A stretch of DNA of 64,000 nt, from positions 62,001-126,000 of the forward strand of contig NZ_JANCTD010000001.1 of assembly GCF_024297185.1 (NCBI RefSeq). Reading direction: 5' to 3'. Numbering within the stretch: position 1 is the first letter of the stretch; every line of letters begins with the position of its first letter. The DNA is from Lewinella sp. JB7 (GTDB lineage Bacteria > Bacteroidota > Bacteroidia > Chitinophagales > Saprospiraceae). This document shows positions 27,801-37,100 of the stretch, piece by piece. The notes under the pieces were generated by a model, which had not been told where the DNA came from, did no database searches, and saw only the letters and a program-made list of their open reading frames with translations. The translations under genes and the position numbers were made by a program.

Positions 27801-28348
27801 CGGCGGTAGCGCCGGTCGAACTGACCTACTTCACCGCACGGGTTGAGGCCGGTTCGGTCAACCTCAGCTGGGAAACCGCCTCCGAGCAGGGTAACCGGGG
27901 CTTCGAAGTACTCCATTCGGCCGACGGCAGCGCCTGGACGACCATCGGGTTCGTAGAGGGTGCCGGCACGTCGGATCAGACCCAACGCTACGGCTACGTA
28001 CACGATCAGCCGGTGGGCGGCGACAATTTCTACCGCCTGAAACAACTGGACTTCGACGGTGCCTTTGCCTACTCCGGTATTGCCCTAGCTACGCTCACCG
28101 ACCAGGCCGGAGCGCTGCAAGTAGCACCTAACCCCGTACGCAACGGTCAACTGGCGGTATCCATTCCCGCCGCACACGTCGCTGACGCCGAACTGCGCTT
28201 GTTCTCCGCCCGGGGCGAACTGGTGCTGACTCGCAAGCTGAGCCAGCCCACGACCACCGTGGAAACCGGCAGCCTGCCCAGGGGAGTTTACGTCGCCGTC
28301 GCCATTATGAACGGCGATCGCTACACCCGCAAGGTGGTGATTCAGTAA
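24836..28348 (+). CDS. Secreted four-LamG-domain protein with T9SS sorting signal
   Basis: A 1170-residue secreted protein. After a signal peptide (about 1-23, ending AYG) come four LamG/concanavalin-like domains starting near residues 27, 275, 507 and 751, each opening with AL.F.G..(D/H)YV-type strands and containing SLYINGV and GR.DE.R.WSRAL. A fibronectin-like segment (PVELTYFTARVEAGSVNLSW) follows, then a type A sorting domain (APNPVRNGQ … GVYVAVAI) that directs export through the type IX system. It probably binds glycans at the cell surface. ATG 24836 starts the signal peptide. Confidence 0.9.
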   Translation: MNRKFTLIIVLFLCLCGTYRAYGQAGTALKFNGGSEHVDLPDMPFAQNSPYTVEGWARINNGSLAGGQVIADFYPTASSSLGTNGNFIYLDILESGKLRYLHRPSGSNNGGDQLTSTTSLANNTWFHYAATYDSKGTMSLYINGVLEAQKLGTTPTYVPEMVDGRLGNLHSDGSRKLKGTLDELRLWSRALDATDIEAHYQKSFSDPTTPAAPTTCLAAYYKFNAGSGTSAADASGNGYTGSVIGTNNSNWVTSGAGVTAQAAPACSTLGTSTNYALDFDGTNDYVAIPTLASFENSTFTVESWFATAATTSGVLFEAFENSSSAYLSIETQASGILRVVYRPNGGNAGGIQLLSTSAVNTGTWKHVAVVLNINNTLSLYIDGVEQATSGTMSRITDATVNASIGRRSNGAVHFNGKIDELRIWSRGLAAEDILAHYDDSFTDAENIANCLEVYYDFEDSFGTSVTDRTTNGNTGTLTNMDNADWIVSGAGATAATAPNCADLGGDVNYALNFDGVNEQVLLPVLNTFDNSTFTVESWFRTEPGIASGVLFDAFELSGPDGTTLTGNYITIQITTAGKLQLTYRSPASSAGGQGLISTTSVNTGSWFHYAVVLNPDHTLSLYINGVEEDTSTGTVSLIDDNSVYAKLGALSNNTRYLAGQMDEVRLWSRALAAEDVIDLYDDSFTNAPSAGECLDVYYQFEESLGSTATDASGNNNDGSLLNMEDNDYVLSGASVTAVNAPDCATLSGDIDYALNFDGVNDYVELPTLTFLANTGFSVQGWFRTDPNVNGVLFELFPVGGTDGKNYMSVQTLTDGRLVANYRSPANNAGGPALFSSSSPVVSLADGNWHHYTVVLREDLKMFSLYVDGVLASESAANYQPLPGDVSATIGRLSSGGTGSRYFSGEIDETRVWYSALKPAGVAETYNKTYTNSGETAACLGAYYRFEESIGTAAVDATGNGNDGTLNNMSNNDYVLSGAPVTSQPSVACSAVAPVELTYFTARVEAGSVNLSWETASEQGNRGFEVLHSADGSAWTTIGFVEGAGTSDQTQRYGYVHDQPVGGDNFYRLKQLDFDGAFAYSGIALATLTDQAGALQVAPNPVRNGQLAVSIPAAHVADAELRLFSARGELVLTRKLSQPTTTVETGSLPRGVYVAVAIMNGDRYTRKVVIQ

Positions 28349-28372
28349 GGCTCACCTCCCGATACTACGGCA

Positions 28373-28410
28373 AACGGGCCGTGACGACCATCCGATCGTC
28401 ACGGCCCGTT
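28373..28410. terminator. Strong hairpin after the LamG gene
   Basis: A perfect 15-bp stem (AACGGGCCGTGACGA with its complement) around an 8-base loop, 25 bases after the stop. It lies between convergent genes and lacks a long T run. Confidence 0.7.
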
Positions 28411-28472
28411 GTCTTTCCGGCACCCCCTAAAGAACTAACGTACTAAAAAACTAACCGACTACCCCTAACTTC

Positions 28473-29684
28473 CTACCACTGCTTCGCGATATACGGGTAC
28501 GTCTGCTGGTACTCCTGCTTGACGAGTTCGGTGAGGCGCTGACGGAGCAGGTCGACGTTCTCCTTCGTCTGGGCGCTGATCAGGAGGGCTTCCTGCCCGA
28601 ACTCCGCCTGGAGGCCCCGCGTGAGATCGGCTTCCACTTCCTCGCGGCCGTCCTGGTCGAGGTACATATCGTAATTCCGCTCCCGAAAGAGGTCGATCTT
28701 ATTGAAGACGAGCAGGGTCGGTTTATCCTGACAGTTCATCTCTTTCAGGAGTTGCTGAACGGTGCGGATCTGATCGTCGTGCTGGGGATGGGCCACGTCA
28801 ACCACGTGCAGGAGAATATCGCTCTCCTTAACCTCGTCGAGGGTGGAGCGGAAGGATTCAATAAGGTGGTGTGGCAATTTGCGGATAAAACCGACGGTAT
28901 CCGTGAGCAGGAAGGGCACTCCCTCGTAGGCTACTTTCCGGACGGTGGTGTCCAGGGTAGCGAAGAGCTTATCCTCGGCGAAGACGTCGCTCTTGGTCAG
29001 CAGGTTCATCAGGGTCGACTTGCCCACGTTGGTGTAACCCACCAGCGCCACGCGCACCATGGCATCGCGGCCCTTGCGGCGGGTTTCGGCCTGCTTGTCG
29101 ATCTTTTCGAGATCCTTTTTGAGTTTGCTGATCTTATCGCGCACGATCCGGCGGTCGGTTTCGATCTCCGTCTCCCCGGGACCCCGCATACCGATACCAC
29201 CGCGCTGCCGCTCAAGGTGAGTCCACAGTCCGCGCAGTCGGGGCAGGAGGTACTGCATCTGGGCCAGTTCTACCTGGGTCTTGGCCTGGGCGGTCTGGGC
29301 CCGGCGGGCGAAAATGTCGAGGATCAGCGTGGAGCGATCGATGATTTTCACCTTCATTTCCTCCTCGAGGATGTTGACCTGCTTGCCGCTGAGGTCGTCG
29401 TCAAAGATGACCATGGATACGTCTTCGTGCTGGTCCACGTAGCCGGCGATTTCCTTGGCCTTACCACTGCCCACGAAGGTGCGGTTATCGGGATGGTCGA
29501 GTTTCTGCACGAAGCGTTTGACGGTCTTTGCTCCTGCGGTTTCCGCCAAAAATTCCAGTTCGTCCAGGTACTCCGTGACCTGCTCCTCGGTCTGGCCGCG
29601 CTGCACGACCCCCACCAGGACGGCGTGTTCCGTCTCCTGCAATAATCCGTTGGCCTTCTCGCCTACATTCCATTCGTTCGCCAT
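28473..29684 (-). CDS. hflX: GTPase HflX
   Basis: A 403-residue ribosome-associated GTPase that splits or rescues stalled ribosomes under stress. The HflX N-terminal domain carries GSGKAKEI; the linker has RGGIGMRGPGETEIETDRR; the G domain shows GYTNVGKSTLMN (G1), DTVGFIRKLPHHLIESF (G3 region) and NKID (G4). ATG 29684 (MANEWNVGEK) was chosen; an upstream in-frame start would add an unconserved Pro/Arg-rich stretch that contains the dispersed element. Divergent from the four-gene EAD1 operon. Confidence 0.93.
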   Translation of the reverse strand: MANEWNVGEKANGLLQETEHAVLVGVVQRGQTEEQVTEYLDELEFLAETAGAKTVKRFVQKLDHPDNRTFVGSGKAKEIAGYVDQHEDVSMVIFDDDLSGKQVNILEEEMKVKIIDRSTLILDIFARRAQTAQAKTQVELAQMQYLLPRLRGLWTHLERQRGGIGMRGPGETEIETDRRIVRDKISKLKKDLEKIDKQAETRRKGRDAMVRVALVGYTNVGKSTLMNLLTKSDVFAEDKLFATLDTTVRKVAYEGVPFLLTDTVGFIRKLPHHLIESFRSTLDEVKESDILLHVVDVAHPQHDDQIRTVQQLLKEMNCQDKPTLLVFNKIDLFRERNYDMYLDQDGREEVEADLTRGLQAEFGQEALLISAQTKENVDLLRQRLTELVKQEYQQTYPYIAKQW

Positions 29685-29726
29685 AGGTAAGGAATAACCG
29701 GTAGGCCGCCGGATAAGTTGATTCGC

Positions 29727-29747
29727 GGGGCGGCGGCGCGCGGGAGC
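29727..29747 (-). repeat. Dispersed GC-rich element
   Basis: Inverse copy between hflX and the EAD1 operon; its complement matches GCTCCCGCGCSCCGCCGCCC throughout. Confidence 0.6.
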
Positions 29748-29873
29748 AAAAGGGGAGGGGAGGAAGCCGACCAATTGGTGTGACAAAGCCTATATTGAAG
29801 TCATAACACCTTGTAGCGGCGGTGCGGTAGCAAGCATCCCGGATCTCCGTACGGTAAAAATTTGACGTGCCCG

Positions 29874-30629
29874 ATGTTCTTCCAGTCCCGTAACCGGTTC
29901 ACCGCCTATACCGAGGCTAAGCAGAAGATTACCTTCTCGCGGGCCTACACGACCCTTGATTTTGAAAACTCGGCGGTCGTCATACCCAAGGACGATCACG
30001 CCCGGGAGTCCCTTGCGGTGACGCCGGCAATGATCTCGGCGGGTGTCGGCATCGGCTACCGCTTCCTGACCGATCAACTGGCCAGGCGGAAGGCTCGGTT
30101 CGTGCACCGGGATGAACAGCGGGCTACCAACCTACAGGCAGGTAGCTTTCGGGTACCTAAGATCACCTACACGCACTTCATCGTCCCGAAGGACACCCCG
30201 GTGGCCGCCCTCCGCATCGGCTTCGAACCCCTGCACGTCCGGGGAACGAACACCTACGTGTACCAGCTTACCTCCCTGGAGCTCACCTACGGCCGGGCGA
30301 AAACGAGCGACTGGAGCGACGGTTACGATTATACTCTCCAACTGACCCTGTACTCACTCAACGGTGATGACATCACCGAACGCGCGCTGGGGCCCTTAAC
30401 CGTCCAGTCCGTCGGTTTCGGCCGGCACGACCTTACTGCCCGCAGGCTCTATTCTTCCCCCATCCCCCTCGAGAAAAATGCCTGCCTGATCGAAGCGAGT
30501 TTAACGGTCGTGGAAACCAACCCGGCCCTGATCAACACGAGCGAGGTACTGGATCTACTGGTGGAAAAGGAAGAAACGATCCGGGAGAAACTCGTGAATA
30601 TCCTCACCCAATTGCTGAACCCAAGGTAA
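29874..30629 (+). CDS. Unknown protein, first gene of the EAD1-protease operon
   Basis: A 251-residue protein of unrecognised family. Residues about 45-70 include a moderately hydrophobic helix (AMISAGVGIGYRFLTD); the middle (90-210) is predicted beta-rich, and the last 35 residues are a charged helix. No signal peptide or catalytic motif is visible. ATG 29874 is preferred to TTG 29862. The stop is 7 bases before the next gene. By position it may be a target, adaptor or effector of the EAD1-trypsin protease encoded two genes downstream; that is inference. Confidence 0.7.
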   Translation: MFFQSRNRFTAYTEAKQKITFSRAYTTLDFENSAVVIPKDDHARESLAVTPAMISAGVGIGYRFLTDQLARRKARFVHRDEQRATNLQAGSFRVPKITYTHFIVPKDTPVAALRIGFEPLHVRGTNTYVYQLTSLELTYGRAKTSDWSDGYDYTLQLTLYSLNGDDITERALGPLTVQSVGFGRHDLTARRLYSSPIPLEKNACLIEASLTVVETNPALINTSEVLDLLVEKEETIREKLVNILTQLLNPR

Positions 30630-30636
30630 GCCCGCC

Positions 30637-31797
30637 ATGTCCCTGCAAACCGCCTACACCACGGCCCGCGTAATTGAAACCCTGGAGAACTACGCTCAGA
30701 GTGACGTGGTAAACGATTGCTCCCGCGACCCCGCCGAACCTAGCCGGACGGCAGCCGGAGCCTTTTCCGACGAGCACTTCTGGCATACCGTGCTCGGCGA
30801 CGTCGAAGGAACGTGGAACCAACGGTTCAACCTCGAAGACGTTTTTCTATCCGAACACGTGGCGCGGGTCCCCGGCCTGTACTACCACCCCCAGGCGCAG
30901 CACTTTAAAAACATTCTCGACGTCCACAAGGAATACGTGACCGACCGGTGGACGCACTACAGCCCCCCCGGAAAGTCGCAAAAGATCCTCGGCGGCATCG
31001 GCACGCTGCAGATTCCGCCCACCCTGGAAGACTGGCGCATCGCGAGTGTGAGCAGCGGGAACAACGCTTCCCTGGGCATTCCGGTCCTGATTCACGAGGA
31101 AGTATGGCAACACCACCGCCTGGAGGAAGGCAGAAGGATCGCGCTGCTGTCCGCCCCCTGGAAACAGATGGAGGCCTCCTGGGCTAAACGCTTCTACTCG
31201 GTGCGCGGACTGCCGAAGGGCTACCTGGTCATCGACAACCCCGACCAGTTACGGATGGACGGGGGCGTATATCCGACGATCTACCATCCCTTCACGGTGA
31301 TGGAGTACGAACAGGACGGCTCCCTCTTTTACGACTTCGTTTTCGTGACGGTCGACTCCTCCGACCCCAACTTTCGCGACGATATCCGGGCCTTCCTCGG
31401 GGAGTACCGCTACATGAAGGGGCGGCACGGACACTACCTCATCGAACCCTTCGTGAACAACCCCCTGCTCCACGATCGCGACGTGATGTACCACTCGCCG
31501 GAAGAACTGCGCCAGCGGGATGCTTCGGCGAACTCCCACCTGAACCTGCTCGTGGAGCGGATCAAACAAGAGCGCTTCAACCAACTCACCCTGGATGAGA
31601 TCAAGATTTTCATGGACAACCACCTGGACGTCGACGAACTGAAAGCCTGCTCCGACGACCTCCTCATCAACCCGAATGCCTGGTTCGGGGGGCGCCGGGT
31701 CTACGACGAGTCCGCCAATTTCCTCAGTGCCGTAGTCGACCGCAGGAAAGTGGATGAACTGGTGGACATCCTACCCAAATACGGACTAACCCCCTGA
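30637..31797 (+). CDS. Unknown protein with a helical C-terminal module, second gene of the EAD1-protease operon
   Basis: A 386-residue soluble protein with no recognised catalytic motif. The main body (1-310) is mixed alpha/beta and rich in Trp, Tyr and His. The last 75 residues (starting near LTLDEIKIFMDNHLDVDELK and ending KVDELVDILPKYGL) are a compact helical segment whose leucine spacing resembles small effector-associated or death-like adaptor domains; this is a visual impression only. It sits 4 bases upstream of the EAD1-trypsin gene and is probably translated with it. Confidence 0.68.
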   Translation: MSLQTAYTTARVIETLENYAQSDVVNDCSRDPAEPSRTAAGAFSDEHFWHTVLGDVEGTWNQRFNLEDVFLSEHVARVPGLYYHPQAQHFKNILDVHKEYVTDRWTHYSPPGKSQKILGGIGTLQIPPTLEDWRIASVSSGNNASLGIPVLIHEEVWQHHRLEEGRRIALLSAPWKQMEASWAKRFYSVRGLPKGYLVIDNPDQLRMDGGVYPTIYHPFTVMEYEQDGSLFYDFVFVTVDSSDPNFRDDIRAFLGEYRYMKGRHGHYLIEPFVNNPLLHDRDVMYHSPEELRQRDASANSHLNLLVERIKQERFNQLTLDEIKIFMDNHLDVDELKACSDDLLINPNAWFGGRRVYDESANFLSAVVDRRKVDELVDILPKYGLTP

Positions 31798-31801
31798 TGC
31801 C

Positions 31802-32992
31802 ATGCCCGCCTGGAACACGAAACTGACCGAACTGAGGGGCATCCTCACCGAACTATACCCCGAACGGGACGATGGCCGCATGGTCGTTGACGTGACGGGC
31901 ATTCCGGCCTCCGCGATCGCCTTCAGCGACAAGGCCCGGCAGAACTGGCACAATATTCTGCGGGAGGCCAATAAGCGGGGCAAGGTCAGGGATATCGTGC
32001 AGCTTGCTATTCAGGAGTACCCCGAGCGGGAAGAACTCCCGCGATTATTCACCGAAGTGGAAGCGACGGAACCCCTGACCTCCGCCCGCAGCCTGAACGG
32101 CCTGCTGGCCCGGGAGGGCGGGATCACGGTGCCGGAGCTTCCCCGGCCGGGTGCCGCGGGGGACGTTTCGGAGATACTGCGGGAAGTCTTGCGCGGGCGC
32201 TTGCACCACCTGGATACCGGTACCCGGGGGACCAGTCCGCCGCGGACACCGCCCGCCTACGACATTCTCGTGCCCGGCCGCCGCGGACTGCAGAAAATCG
32301 TGAAGAGCGACAATCTGATCGACATCATCGCCTGGGTGCAGGGGGCCATGGAGCAGTCGAGGACGGTGTGCAAGATCGAGACGGCCGCCGGAGAGAAGGG
32401 CACCGGCTTTCTGCTGAAGGGGCAGTTGTTGATGACGAACAACCACGTCATCCCGGACGTCGCCACGGCCGCCAGCACCCGCCTGGTTTTCAACTACAAG
32501 ACGGATAAGGACAACAACGTCCTGGAACAGACCCATTACCGCCTCGATCCCACGGGCTTCTTCGTCACCAGTGCCGAGGACGAACTGGACTACACCATCG
32601 TCCGCATCGTAGACGACGGGCGCACGCCCCTGGCCGGGTGGGGGCACGTACAGCTGGAGGATTTTTTCGACCCGAACGTCGACGAGAAGGTGACCGTCAT
32701 TCAGCATCCCGGTGGCAACTACATGAAGATGGCCCTCCCGGACGATATCATCAGCGTATGGGGCAGGTACCTCTTTTACACCACCGATACCCGCGAGGGT
32801 TCGAGCGGCGCGCCCGTGTTCAATAAGCACTGGAAGGTCGTGGCCCTGCACCACGCCGGTAAGAACGAGCAGTCGTACGAGGGCGGCTTGCAGATCGACG
32901 CGGCGGGCACGATCGCGCCCTCCAACCGCGGCATTCTGATTAAGCACATTCTCGCGGACCTGCAACAACGCCAATTCTCACTACCCCAATAA
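31802..32992 (+). CDS. EAD1-trypsin-like serine protease
   Basis: A 396-residue protein without signal peptide. Residues 7-84 match effector-associated domain 1 (EAD1), with LRGILTELYP, a central WHNILREANKRGKV and the C-terminal IVQLAIQEYPEREEL. EADs act as homotypic adaptors in bacterial conflict systems. Residues about 185-390 are a trypsin-like domain with H215 (MTNNHVI), D263 (ELDYTIV) and S335 (REGSSGAPVF), so it should be active. The linker (85-160) is Pro/Gly-rich. A plausible role is regulated cleavage of a partner after EAD-mediated recruitment. Confidence 0.88.
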   Translation: MPAWNTKLTELRGILTELYPERDDGRMVVDVTGIPASAIAFSDKARQNWHNILREANKRGKVRDIVQLAIQEYPEREELPRLFTEVEATEPLTSARSLNGLLAREGGITVPELPRPGAAGDVSEILREVLRGRLHHLDTGTRGTSPPRTPPAYDILVPGRRGLQKIVKSDNLIDIIAWVQGAMEQSRTVCKIETAAGEKGTGFLLKGQLLMTNNHVIPDVATAASTRLVFNYKTDKDNNVLEQTHYRLDPTGFFVTSAEDELDYTIVRIVDDGRTPLAGWGHVQLEDFFDPNVDEKVTVIQHPGGNYMKMALPDDIISVWGRYLFYTTDTREGSSGAPVFNKHWKVVALHHAGKNEQSYEGGLQIDAAGTIAPSNRGILIKHILADLQQRQFSLPQ

Positions 32993-33001
32993 CCGCCTGC
33001 C

Positions 33002-34003
33002 GTGAAAAACCCGATCACCGTCCCCGAACTGGAAGCCCTGCTGGAAAATGAATCCACCCAGGCGGCAACTCTGGAAGCGTACTTCGAATTCCTGCCCACC
33101 GGACCGTTCGCGGGGGAATACCGGCTACGCAGTCATGTGCAGATCGTACCGGAAGGAGGGGACGTGGCGGCGGGGCTTACGGAAAGCGTACCCCTATTCA
33201 ACATCGTGGCGAGGATCGTGGACAAGGCGAACTCCCTCGCCCGTCGCGATCGTGACCGTCAGTTCGAACGGAACCGCGCCGACGGAAGCCGGGTAGTTAT
33301 CGTTACCGAGGGCGATTCCTGGTTCCAGTATCCCCGCTTCAAGCGACTGGGCATTACCGTTTCCAAGGAGGTAAAGGACGTCGTCGACTACCTGATCGAG
33401 CACCCCCGCTATGCCGTGAAGAGCCTCGGTAGTGCCGGCGACGTCATCCGCAACATCTACCACCTGAGCGAATACCTCGAGGCGATCGAAACGTACCGGC
33501 CCCGGGCGTTCGTCCTCAGCGGCGGCGGCAACGATTTCTTCGAGGTGTTTCCCAATATGGTACGCCCGGGCAGCGTCGACGACGTGGAATCCTTTCTGAA
33601 GACCACCTGGCTGACGGAGATCAAGGTCATTCGTACCTACTACGAGGGGATGCTGGAGATCCTGACCCGGGAGCACCCCGACTTGCACGTCATCCTCCAC
33701 GGATACGATTATATCATGCCGCGCCCCGACGGAAAGTGGATCGGTAAACCCATGATCGATACCGGTGGGCTTACCGCGGACAAGGACCGAAAAGCACTGA
33801 TCCGCTTCATTATGGACGCCTTCAATCAATCGATTGAGGACCTTGCGCGGCCCTACGCGAATGCCCACTTCATCGATGTGCGGGGCACCGTGCCCCAGGA
33901 TCCCCGATTCTGGCACGACGAGATTCATCCCAACGACTATGGCTTCCGACTGGTGGCCGATAAGTTCATCCGTAAGCTCGACGAGATCGTGGTGCCGGCA
34001 TGA
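33002..34003 (+). CDS. SGNH/GDSL-type hydrolase, last gene of the EAD1-protease operon
   Basis: A 333-residue soluble protein starting at GTG 33002, 9 bases after the EAD1-trypsin stop. SGNH blocks are visible: block I VTEGDSWFQY with S106, block III SGGGNDFF with N177, and block V WHDEIHPNDYG with D306 and H309. The N-terminal 95 residues are an extra segment of unknown fold. SGNH enzymes are esterases, lipases or acyltransferases; a lipid or acyl substrate would fit a conflict role, but this is not shown by sequence. Confidence 0.82.
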   Translation: MKNPITVPELEALLENESTQAATLEAYFEFLPTGPFAGEYRLRSHVQIVPEGGDVAAGLTESVPLFNIVARIVDKANSLARRDRDRQFERNRADGSRVVIVTEGDSWFQYPRFKRLGITVSKEVKDVVDYLIEHPRYAVKSLGSAGDVIRNIYHLSEYLEAIETYRPRAFVLSGGGNDFFEVFPNMVRPGSVDDVESFLKTTWLTEIKVIRTYYEGMLEILTREHPDLHVILHGYDYIMPRPDGKWIGKPMIDTGGLTADKDRKALIRFIMDAFNQSIEDLARPYANAHFIDVRGTVPQDPRFWHDEIHPNDYGFRLVADKFIRKLDEIVVPA

Positions 34004-34192
34004 TAAGTCAATGAGTCAAGCAGTCGGAATTGAAATTGGATTTATCGCAAAAAGCGAACTTTTATTGTGAAATGTCGATGTTTTAACAATTAAAGTCTAT
34101 ATTACAGACTACAGTACACCCCGCCCACCCCCCTCATACATCAAGGCCGTTTTTACCCAGTCCCTTCCCCCGGGAAGGATAAACCGTATCTC

Positions 34193-37100
34193 ATGCACTA
34201 CCGTATGTTCATGCTCGCGCTATGTCTGGCGCTGGGCAGCCCGTCCTTCGTATCCGCCCAGTACTTTCCCGAATGTGCCGAACTCAATGATGGGTTTGAC
34301 GGCAGCGACGACATCCATCGCTTCTGTGTCTCCCAGGGCACGAGTGATTACTACATCTATTTCAGTTACCAGAACATTTCCCCGGCCGGGGCGGTGTGTG
34401 ACTGTGAAGAGAACCAGCGGGAAATTATCGTAGCGCGCAACAGTTTTCGCAGCGGTAACAACTACTTCCGGTTCTCGCCTTCCAGCAGTGTCGTGACGGG
34501 TTCTTACAACTACGCCTTCGGGCCGGACAACTCGGGTGACTTCTATCCCCGGGCGGTGTATGCCGGTAAATCCAAGCGTATTACCTGCCTGACCTCCGGC
34601 ACTTGCTACGAGGAGACGCGCAACGATAACTCCGGCAGCCTGGGTGCCATTTCCGGATCTACCGAAGCGATTCGGGAACCGACCAGCTTTGCCGCCACCG
34701 ACGGTACCCATTCCGATAAGATCGTGCTTACCTGGACCAGGGAGACGGACATTCCCAATCATTTACACAGTTACCGGATCTACCGTAACGACACCCTCCT
34801 GACTACCGTAGCGGGAAGCGCGAGTTCTTATACGGATAGTAACATCGGTGCTAATGTGACCTATAAATACGCCGTTACCACCTATACTTCCAGTTGGGGC
34901 GGCCACGAGTCGCGGCAGGTGAAGGATCAGGGATCGGCCTACCTGCCGTTTCTGAATGCATCGGACGGTACGCGCTACAATTCCGTGCGGCTGGAGTGGG
35001 CCAACATGTCCAACGTGGCGGACGAAATCCGCCTGGAGCGAGAGCACACCAACCGTCAGGGGGCGAAGGTCCGCGAGGAGCTGGCCGTCCTGGGTAATAA
35101 CGCCACTGGCTACAACGATCAGGACGCCATTCCGGGCTTTGCCTATACCTACCACCTGGTGCCGATCGGGGGAACGGCTTCCCCGCTGAGCGATCCCGGG
35201 TACAGCCGCCCGGACGGGGTGATCAAGGGATACGTCCGCTCCAAACTCGGGGCCGGGGTGAGCGGGGTCGACGTTACCGTAACCCTCACCGAAACCATTC
35301 CGGCGGGGGCGGCGCCCTATCCGTCGAACTGCGCGACCACGAGCTACTGCGCGACCACCGACATCGACGGATACTACGAGATCCGCGACATTTACTACCA
35401 CGAGGAAGCCACCTTTCGCATCACCCCCGAAAAGCGGGGCGACAGCGTGGTTCATGTGTTTAATCCCGCTCTCGTAGAGCGGACCATCGACGTGAACGCC
35501 AAGACGCTCAATGGGGTAGACTTTACCGACGAGACGGTCTTCACCGTCGCGGGTAAAGTGCACTTCCCCGCCTACATGGGCCTAGGTCCGGAGTGCGGTA
35601 TGGCCGAGGTCGCGATCTTGATCGACAGTGCTGATTTTGGCATTCGGACCGACGGTCGGGGTGAGTGGAAATTCTCCATCCAGAACGAGGGTACCTATTC
35701 CTTCACGCCCGTTTTCCTGCACCACACTTTCATTCCCAGCGGGGCGGTCACCGATCCCACCAGCGTACGGGTCGAGGGTGACGTAGTGGGGATCGACTTC
35801 GAGAATACCACGACGGACTCTCTGCAGATCGTGGTCCAGGGAAGCTGTAATACCACCCTCGGCACCGAAACTAAGGTGCGGGTGACCTCCGAAGACCCCC
35901 TGTGCTACAATGTGGAGTATGACGTACCCGAGAGCGGCGTCATGACCATTTATAACTTACCGGCACGGGCCTACAAGGTCCGGGTGAGCGCAGTGGCGTC
36001 CACCAATGTCTTCGACCAGATCGGCAATAAACCCCTGACCGTCGACCTTACGGTCCGCGATACCGCCGAGCTGATTACGGAGAATGAGACAACCACCATT
36101 ACGCCGGCCATTCTCGATACGCTGAGCAACGATTCCATCATCGTGGTTCAACCCGCCGATACGGTGTTTGCGGGAAGTTTCGACACGCTGCGTGCGGAAG
36201 TGGAACCGGCCGCTCGCTTCATCTACCGGGCTCCCCTGGTACTCAGTACGGACTTCGTGGCCGCGGGGGCGGAGGTGCCGGCCTGTACGCCCGGCCCCGG
36301 GGTCCCCGAACTGATCATGGAACAGGGGTTCAGCTACCCCATCACCATAGAGATCCGGGAAAACGTAAGCGTCGACTGTTATCTCGATACGGGCTTCGTG
36401 AAGATATACGACTTCATCTCCGACCGGGGCGGGGAAGCCATCCGTCTGCCGATACGCAACGGCCGGGTGCAGTATACCATAGAACCGGGCATTCCGAACC
36501 TGGCAACCAATGGCGGTGACCGCGACTACCAGAAGTTACTATACATCATTCCCGAAGTAGACTTCGCGGAGAGCCAACCCGTAGAGTACTGGGCCCTGGT
36601 CGAAGGGATCAAGACCAACACTCCGACCTTCGTAAGCCGCTCGCCGGACATTCCGATGCTGATCCTGCACGACCCCCCGGGCGATAATAGCTACGCTTAC
36701 GTGGAACAGGGGACCACCTTCGAATCCTTCACCACCGTCGAAACCGAAGTGGGGGGCGCGGCCGGAGGGTTCGTCAATCTGCTGCTCGGAGCTAAGTTCA
36801 AAACCCCCTTCAGTGGTCACGGCTTCGGTACGATCATCAAATTCTCCGCCGAGGCGGGGCGCGACAACTTCAACCGAAGCGGGATCAGGACCTCCATGAC
36901 CTTTACGGAAACCTTCAGTACCTCCTCGATGGAAAATCTCACCGGTAATGACGGTGACGTTTACATCGGCGCCGCCTTCAACCAGGAGTACTCCCTCTCC
37001 GAGGAGGTTTCCTTCAATCCGGACAGTTGCCGGGCGGAGGTAGACATTGTACCGGCGATGGCCGACAATACCTTCGCGACCACCTTCATGTACACCGAAC

